DNA of 64,000 bases from Anaeramoeba flamelloides (taxonomy: Eukaryota > Metamonada > Anaeramoebidae). The DNA lies in the NCBI GenBank assembly GCA_027625915.1, contig JANTQA010000012.1:3928501-3992500 (forward strand), in the 5' to 3' direction. Within the stretch, counting starts at the first letter, position 1. Each line of letters opens with the position of its first letter. The position numbers and the translations under genes were made by a program. This document shows positions 58,548 to 64,000 of the stretch, piece after piece. The notes under the pieces are model-generated. The model did not search any database. It saw only the letters and a list, made by a program, of their open reading frames with translations, and was not told the DNA's origin.

Positions 58548-58959
58548 CAGATCTTTGAAATGCTAAATTTCAATCAACACTCATAATTATTAAATAAATT
58601 ATATGAGAAATAAATAATAAGAACTACTATCAAATTGAAAATTTTATCAATTGTTTATAAGTTACAATATATCACAATAAAAAAATAAATAATTATAAGT
58701 CAAAATAAGAAAAATATTGTTTCAAAAATTTTGAGAGAATGGATTTATTGTTCAGGATTAAATGTTAAAAAAACACTTAATCTGTTAAAGAGAGAATTTT
58801 GAAGTGACTAAAGTTTTGTCTTCTGTTTTTAAGGATTGCCTTGGTATTAGGGTCACGAACCAGTCATTAGAAGAATTTTAAACTCAATTTAAAAGTCTAT
58901 TAAAAATTTTTTGGAATGGAGCATGAAAAAAAAATATACTAGTAAATTTGTTTAAATCA

Positions 58960-59250
58960 TTTTTAGGAATTATTGATCGATAATATGGTTTAATGCCACG
59001 AACTAATTTTATTTGAATTTTTCTATTTTGAACAACTCAACTTTAACATAATATCAATTATTTGAAAAAATTTTTTGATCTCATGAAAATTATGATGTGA
59101 TTGGAAAAATGAAACGAGAACAAAAAAAACTAAAAGATGAAAAAATGATTGTCATATTTTTCAAAAATCAAAATGATTTCATAATTTGAATGAAAATGAA
59201 TTATTGTGATTCTTTTCATTGTTTTAACCGTTTCAAAATTTTTGATTTTT
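58960..59250 (-). repeat. Dispersed repeat R1, copy 4 (inverted)
   Basis: ATTATTGATCGATAATATGG and AACTAATTTTATTTGAA, then TATTTTGAACAACTCAACTT are the inverse of copy 2 landmarks. It is flanked by a shorter direct duplication: CTGTTAAAGAGAGAATTTTG at 58783 and CTGCTAAAGAGAAAATTTTG at 59295. Confidence 0.5.
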
Positions 59251-60164
59251 ATTGGATTTATTGTTAAGTGTTTTAATGAAAGAATCATTTTATCTGCTAA
59301 AGAGAAAATTTTGAAGTGGCTAAAGTTGTAACTTCTAATTCAAATGGTGTATAAACACAGCCATAAGAAGCCTTTTATTTTATTTATTTTTCTTGCATTT
59401 TTAAAATAAGATGAAATTTGAAATATTTATATTTGTTCTTGCAAACTATCATAATTTACTAAAAGTGAGATTTGAGAAAAATAAAAAATGATTTATAAAT
59501 TTTACTTTTTATTGTTTGATCCATAAATCTAAAAATTTTGATAATCTCAGGATATGTCCCTACTACCCAAAAAACACTAAAAATGGAAAACTGATCAAAC
59601 ACCTTCCATTAATACAATTAAAAAAACTAAATGAAAAACTTAAAATAAATAAACTTTCCATTTAACCTTTCCTTGAAAAAATTTTTTGCCAAAAAGATTG
59701 AATTCAAACTTGAAATTATGTATATTTTTATATACAACATCTTATTTTAACTCATTTACTAAAACAAATTCTAAATTATCGGAATTTTATTTTCACAAAA
59801 GGGAATAATTTGGTCTTCAAATGTTTTTTTATTTTTAAATGGTTAAATTAAAAATAAAGTTATTTAAACAAGATAAACTCTCTGGAAAAATCTTCTAATT
59901 TAATATATTAACTTATTCTTTGATTTTAAATATTTCTCAACACCAATTTTTCAAAAAAAAATAAAAAAAGTGCATGTTAATTTCAAAAAAATATTTTCAA
60001 TATTCAAAAGTTGAGATTGTTTTTATTCTAAAAAAATTGATCACAGTTGTTAATTGAATTTAGTTATAAAGCTAGATTTAGAAAAATATTAATCAGGAAA
60101 AAATAGTGCTTTTTTATATTAAGGACATATTTTTACTGAAAATTAAATTGGAAAAAAATGAATT

Positions 60165-60432
60165 CTTTTTTTTTTTTTTTTTTTATTATTTAAGGGAGGA
60201 GTTATTGACCCCTCTTATTTGCCCGAATTCCTAAATTTTTATTTAGGAATTTAATTAAAGACTCAAAAATAAGTTTATTACCCACTAAGGCTAATAAGGA
60301 GTTTGAATCCTTTTTTATAATAATATTAGAAATATTATTATTATTTAATATATTCGATATATTAATTTTTTTTAATTCAGATATCCAGATTTTGCGATTA
60401 TTTTCATAGGCTGAGCAGTTCCATAGAAACAA
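60165..60432 (-). mobile_element. 5'-truncated LINE fragment, second family, with A-tail
   Basis: On the minus strand: FLWNCSAYENNRKIWISELK, then SLLALVGNKLIFESLIKFLN and KNLGIRANKRGQ to the stop, then an A-tail of about 20 (T-run 60165-60184 on plus). This is the C-terminal zf-RVT region (HFLW.C..YE) and tail of a LINE protein, different from the TGTAATTTACAC family. About 250 bp, typical of severe 5' truncation. Confidence 0.75.
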
Positions 60433-60533
60433 AAAATGAATTCTTTTTTAAACATGACAACTCATTTCTCGAAAGTTGGCAAAGTGGGTTGTTTATCAAG
60501 TTTAATTGAATCTTGGTTGGGATAAGTACTCTA

Positions 60534-60540
<7 letters not shown>

Positions 60541-60564
<24 letters not shown>

Positions 60565-60573
60565 GGGGGGGGT
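60541..60573. repeat. T-tract fused to G-tract
   Basis: About 24 T followed by 8 G. Confidence 0.85.
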
Positions 60574-60810
60574 GAAGGTAATATGAGTTGCAAGTCCCTT
60601 AAAAAAAATAAAAAAAACTGTAAGATGATCCGACAGGAAAAGGAAAAAATTGCAAATAAATTGAGGCTTTATTGAATTCTCAATTTATTGTTTCTTTTTA
60701 TTGGTGTAAATAAGTGTAATTTTCAATTATGTTATTTTGATTCTCAAATCCTTTTTCATTTCTTGGGAAAAATTGAAAGCAAAGGTGTCAAATCCAAAAA
60801 TTAACTATTA

Positions 60811-62066
60811 GAGGTTTTGATGATAGCATATATTATCATGATATTAACAATAAAAACGCGATAATATTAAAAAAATCGTGATTAGTCCTACTTTCTCAGG
60901 AAAAATCATAAAATCGCAATATTCCACATTATCACGAAAAAATGAAAAATTATTTTTTTGAAATCACCTTTAAAAAAATAACCCTGGACTTTTACAAATT
61001 CTTGACACTTTTACAACGCCTTTCCAGTTTAAAAATGTTAAAAAGTGTTTGTAAGGGTTCTGAATTGTCTTCAAGTATTTGAAAGCTTTGAAAGACAAAA
61101 AGCTTTTATAAACGGAATGAGGTTGTTTGCCGTCTAAAAATAAAATTTTCATTTTTTTTTTTTTTACAAAATATAAAATCACAAACGTTTTTTATGATCA
61201 TACTAATAATCATCCCTTTCAACAATAGATCTTGAATATAAAATATGTTTTTTTTTAAAATGGAGTTATTACCTTTACAAGTTAAATAACCAAAAAGAAT
61301 AAAGAGTAATTTTCCATCATATTGGTGATCAATATAACAAAAAAAAACATCTAAACCCGAGTTGTGCTTTTTGATCAATATAAAGATACGAGAAGAAGAA
61401 TAAGAAGAAGAAAACAATTGTACAAAAAATCTTAATAATTTGTGATAATCTGGCTAGGTTGTTGAGAAAGCTTTTGAAAAGTTATCCAACTGCTTTCAGC
61501 TTTCGAAGAATAAATATTGAAAATTTTTTCACCCAAGAATACCTTCTTTAAAGGAAAGGTGAAGGGTTGGTTGTTTTAGAAGCTCTTTTATTCAACACAA
61601 TTTACAACACCACGATTTGACTGAGAAAAATTTTATTTATCTTTAGTCCTTATTGTTGTTGATTATAAAGGATCGATAGATTTGTCAACCAAATTAAAAG
61701 AGAATACAATAAAACTCTTTTGATCTGATCCTTGATTAAATCAAGTTTCATTTTTTTGTTTTTTCAAAGAATAACTGTTTATTACATAATCTAGTTTTTT
61801 GATCAAAAAAAATTCCTTTAAAAAAATATATGCTGAATTAGCCCCAAAACCCAACTACTATTATATGGTGATTACTTTTTAATCACGATATTTGGGCATT
61901 TGTCACGGTTTTTAAATAATTATCGCGATTTGTTATATTATCGTGATTTGATTGAATACCGCTATAATGTTGAATATCGCGATTTTCTCTCAATATCGCA
62001 ATTTGATAAACTATCGCGATTTTTGTAATTTTATCGTGACTGAAGCAGAAGCATCATTAAAACCTC
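60811..62066. mobile_element. 1.26-kb TIR element with CGCGAT-rich subterminal regions
   Basis: Flanked by TA (60809-60810, 62067-62068), it starts GAGGTTTTGATGATAGC and ends with the imperfect inverse (GCATCATTAAAACCTC). The terminal 150-200 bp on each side hold repeated TATCGCGAT, ATCGTGAT and ATCGCAAT motifs in both directions, at least six on the right and five on the left. Clustered subterminal motifs are typical transposase-binding sites in several DNA-transposon superfamilies. The interior carries minus-strand exons with no recognisable transposase. Superfamily unknown. Confidence 0.72.
60970..61420 (-). CDS. Two exons carried inside the TIR element, unrecognised
   Basis: Exon 1 (about 61370-61276) after a C/T-rich tract reads HNSGLDVFFCYIDHQYDGKL, then LFILFGYLTCK, ending phase 1 at GTAATA. 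Exon 2 (about 61139-60970) follows TTATTTTTAG and restores the codon as G|AC: DGKQPHSVYKSFLSFKAFKY, then NPYKHFLTFLNWKGVVKVS, RICKSPGLFF and stop. Phase match and rich composition support real coding. The pattern FFCYID..YDGKL..ILF faintly recalls the part of MULE transposases before the first catalytic Asp, but no DDE motif is visible. Another coding-like exon lies upstream at 61585-61460 (KVFLGEKIFNIYSSKAESSW). Could be a transposase remnant or captured host exons. Confidence 0.45.
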
Positions 62067-62094
62067 TATTTTTTTCTTTTTAATATTCAGCAAA

Positions 62095-62578
62095 ATGGAC
62101 ATTCAAGAAGTACGTTCAATACGAATTCTTCGGATACATTGCAAATGTAATCATCCCATTTTTGTTAAGGTGATTCGATCTTTTATCAACCGACCAAAAT
62201 AAATTATTTTTTCAAAAAATGTTGTTTATTGATTTTTATTTTTTGTTCTATTCTAAATACCCACTGCCACAAAGTGGTAATTAAGAGTATTTTTGATTTA
62301 TGAAGAAATTATTGAATTCTACTGTCATCTTTATTGGCTCTTTGTACTAATAACTGACTTAAATGAAAAACTAATTTGCATTAATATATTTCTATGTGTG
62401 TTTTTAAGTACTTTGTGTGTTTTACAGTATAACAAAAAATAAAAACCAATAAACAACATTTTTTTAAAAAATAATTTATTTTGGTAGGTTGATAAAAGAT
62501 CTTATCCACTTTAAGGACTCTCCATATTGTGTTGTTTGTGGGTATTACTTTCTACTAACAACATATTTATTGACTTAA
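62095..62578 (+). CDS. Two-exon small Cys-containing protein; intron filled by a TIR element
   Basis: Exon 1 (62095-62169) from ATG: MDIQEVRSIRILRIHCKC then NHPIFVK, donor GTGATT. Exon 2 (62516-62578) after CTTTAAG: DSPYCVVCGYYFLLTTYLLT and TAA. Phase 0 at both. CKC...CVVC could bind a metal ion. The protein would be 45 residues. An acceptor-like AATATTCAG four bases before the ATG means exon 1 may be internal. No family recognised. Confidence 0.4.
62177..62501. mobile_element. TIR element, family E, inside an intron
   Basis: 325 bp with about 70-bp, nearly perfect inverted ends: GATCTTTTATCAACC and GGTTGATAAAAGATC are the outermost parts, then AAAATAAATTATTTTTT and AATGTTGTTTATTG inverted at the right. 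No coding capacity. It starts 7 bases after a GT donor and ends 14 bases before the exon that follows. Confidence 0.85.
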
Positions 62579-62919
62579 AGTAATGTTTATTCAAGAAATT
62601 TTATTAAAAAATTTAAGTTTTTTTCGAAATTTTTTGGTAATTTGAGCAAAAATAATTTTCTTAACCAAATCCCAATTTACCTTCAAAAGGTTAAAAAAAT
62701 AAAACTTTCATTATGCCTAGTTCTATCCAAATTGTTTTTAATCGTAATATAGTTTGCTTAAAGCCTACTAGTATACCTGAAAATAATTTTGACAGAACAA
62801 GCAACAATACACAAAAAAAAAAAAAAAACAATTTTAAAGTTGAATTATTTTGTTCGAAATTTTATTCAAGTTTTTTAATAAATGAAAGTGTTATTCAATT
62901 TGGATTAAAATTGAATCAA

Positions 62920-63530
62920 GATAAATCAGTTATCTGTCAAGTTCAACAATTCTAAAAATCAGAACATTTAAAAATTGTTTAAATAGATATTACTATGTAA
63001 TCAATAAAAATACAAATAAATTTTGTCCTTTATGTTTAAAATATGAACAGAAGAAAATTATAGATAATATTGATCATTTTTTATGGGTCTGTCCTTCCTA
63101 TGAAAATTACTGTTAATTGCAAAATAAAAAGATCAAAATTTTTTTTCAGCTTTCCAAAAAAAAAACAACTCTCCAAGAATTATAATAAATCATCAAAGTT
63201 AGGATTTCTAAAAGCTAAATTAATAATTTATGCTTCTTTTGGGAATTAAAAATTTGAAAAATACCCTGATTTTTCAAAACCTTTTATTGGAAAGCTGAAT
63301 GAAAAATTTTTTCAATTTATTTTCGAACAAATAGTATAGATTAATATTTCAAAACAAATTAAAAGAAATAAATCCTAATGGATTGATTTCACTTGTGATA
63401 GTTTGAAATTATTTTCATTAATTAATAATCATGAAATCTATGATTTTGTGCTTTAATTTCTGAAAGGTAATTTAAGTCTAATGGAAACTTAAAGTTTAAT
63501 TTACACTTCTTCAACAATAAAAAAAAGAAA
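62920..63530 (+). mobile_element. LINE 3' fragment, split by a TIR element
   Basis: Same family as 12715-13550: SSSTIL-type start, then YYVINKNTNKFCPLCLKYE and DHFLWVCPSYEN. It is interrupted at 63108-63337 and resumes with GATTAATATTTCAAAAC to a tail with AATTTACACTTCTTCAAC. 5'-truncated. The 80-codon frame beginning at 62713 runs into it and is probably not a gene. Confidence 0.8.
63110..63335. mobile_element. TIR element, family F, nested in the LINE
   Basis: About 226 bp flanked by TA. Imperfect inverted ends: CTGTTAATTGCAAAATAAA against the inverse of the right end, and a strong inner match TTCAGCTTTCCA / TGGAAAGCTGAA. The other LINE copies read straight through this point, which proves an insertion. 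Confidence 0.78.
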
Positions 63531-63531
63531 G

Positions 63532-63790
63532 GTGCTTTTTTTAAAAAAAGCACCCCACTTCATTAAAAAAGAAAAAAATTCATTCAAGTTTTTGATCAAT
63601 AAATGTGTTCATTCAAATCTCCGATAAAATTCTAAAAATTACAATATTTTTGATTTTCCCTTGATTTACAATCTTTTGAACCATTTTTTCTATTTACAAA
63701 ATTGTATTTCAGTTCTCACAGAGCATAAAATTCGAATAGTCCTTAAAACTTTTTGATAGTTTACCATTTTAATGACACGGGGTACTTTAA
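63532..63790. mobile_element. TIR element, family G, between two LINE tails
   Basis: The left side holds a perfect palindrome (63532-63555, GGTGCTTTTTTT and its inverse) then GCACCCCACTTCATT. The right side holds the imperfect inverse (AATGACACGGGGTACTTT, about 63770-63787). No coding capacity. Exact ends uncertain. Confidence 0.55.
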
Positions 63791-63827
63791 AAAAAAAAAG
63801 AAAAGTTCTTTTTTTTTTATTACTGAA

Positions 63828-64000
63828 AAAGTGTAAATTACACTTTAAGTTTCCATTAGACTTAAATTACCTTTCAGAAATTTAAGCGTGGAATCATTGA
63901 TTTCATGATTATTAATTAATGAAAATAATTTCAAACTATCACAGTTTAAATTATTTCTATTAAAAGATTTATTTCTTTTAATTTATTTTGAAATATTAAT
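63828..64000 (-). mobile_element. LINE 3' fragment, inverted, running off the right edge
   Basis: The inverse of 63350-63510: GTGTAAATTACACTTTAAG, TTTCCATTAGACTTAAATTA, then ATTAATTAATGAAAATAAT. It is closest to the 62920-63530 copy, including the TTTCCATTAGACTTAAAT tail. It continues beyond the window. Confidence 0.8.

Noticed and set aside
62713-62955. 80-residue plus-strand gene
   Set aside because: The second half is LINE sequence and the first half has no recognisable feature.

Overview
This is a eukaryotic window, very AT-rich (by eye roughly 20% G+C), with GT-AG introns, long homopolymer runs in the spacers, and proteins full of Lys/Glu, Asn and Gln runs. TAA, TAG and TGA all appear as stops, so the code looks standard. 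A large BEACH protein, PUF, BTB, PH-PX-ankyrin and C2 proteins, and many small inverted-repeat elements suggest an amoeboid protist. The style resembles Anaeramoeba (Metamonada) or an amoebozoan; this is inference from style and gene content, not a database match.

Well-supported host genes. A PUF RNA-binding protein runs off the left edge (2-1678, one intron). A tandem-BTB protein lies at 15102-15812. A giant BEACH-WD40 protein of about 3,375 residues fills 22285-32716 (one intron). A 904-residue PH-PX-ankyrin protein is on the minus strand at 38082-40796, and a C2-domain protein at 54340-55239 (minus). A multi-exon minus-strand gene spans 51046-44042; its introns keep phase across five junctions and its N-terminus looks like a ubiquitin-like/FERM F0 fold. 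A coiled-coil exon lies at 57776-58193 (minus).

Short, intron-rich genes that a long-ORF view misses also appear in the apparent spacers. The best is a small ankyrin protein at 9730-10519. Others are a two-exon piece at 2184-2769, a minus-strand exon chain at 4306-3669, a possible antisense gene nested in an intron at 47883-48082, and a Cys-containing two-exon gene at 62095-62578. Their phases agree but none is confirmed by transcripts.

Repeats dominate the rest. There are 5'-truncated LINE fragments with a C-terminal CPLC/HFLWVCPSYE zinc motif (12.7-13.5, 32.9, 60.2, 62.9-63.5 and 63.8-64.0 kb). Two chimeric repeats share that LINE tail (12.14 and 15.83 kb), and one repeat looks tRNA-derived (42.9 kb). 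At least ten terminal-inverted-repeat (TIR) elements fall into several families: a TA-flanked 195-bp family in three copies (6.25, 35.8, 51.8 kb), a group with related cores but different ends (19.4, 19.9, 49.4, 56.8 kb), long foldback elements (8.5-9.4 and 34.1-35.7 kb), and a 1.26-kb element whose subterminal regions are studded with CGCGAT motifs and which carries coding exons (60.8-62.07 kb).

The most interesting theme is contact between small transposons and splicing. One element's terminal repeat supplies the 5' splice site of an exon at 49905, and another sits almost exactly in an intron at 62170-62515, in an otherwise uninterrupted reading frame. Exon boundaries here are read from sequence only and need RNA evidence.
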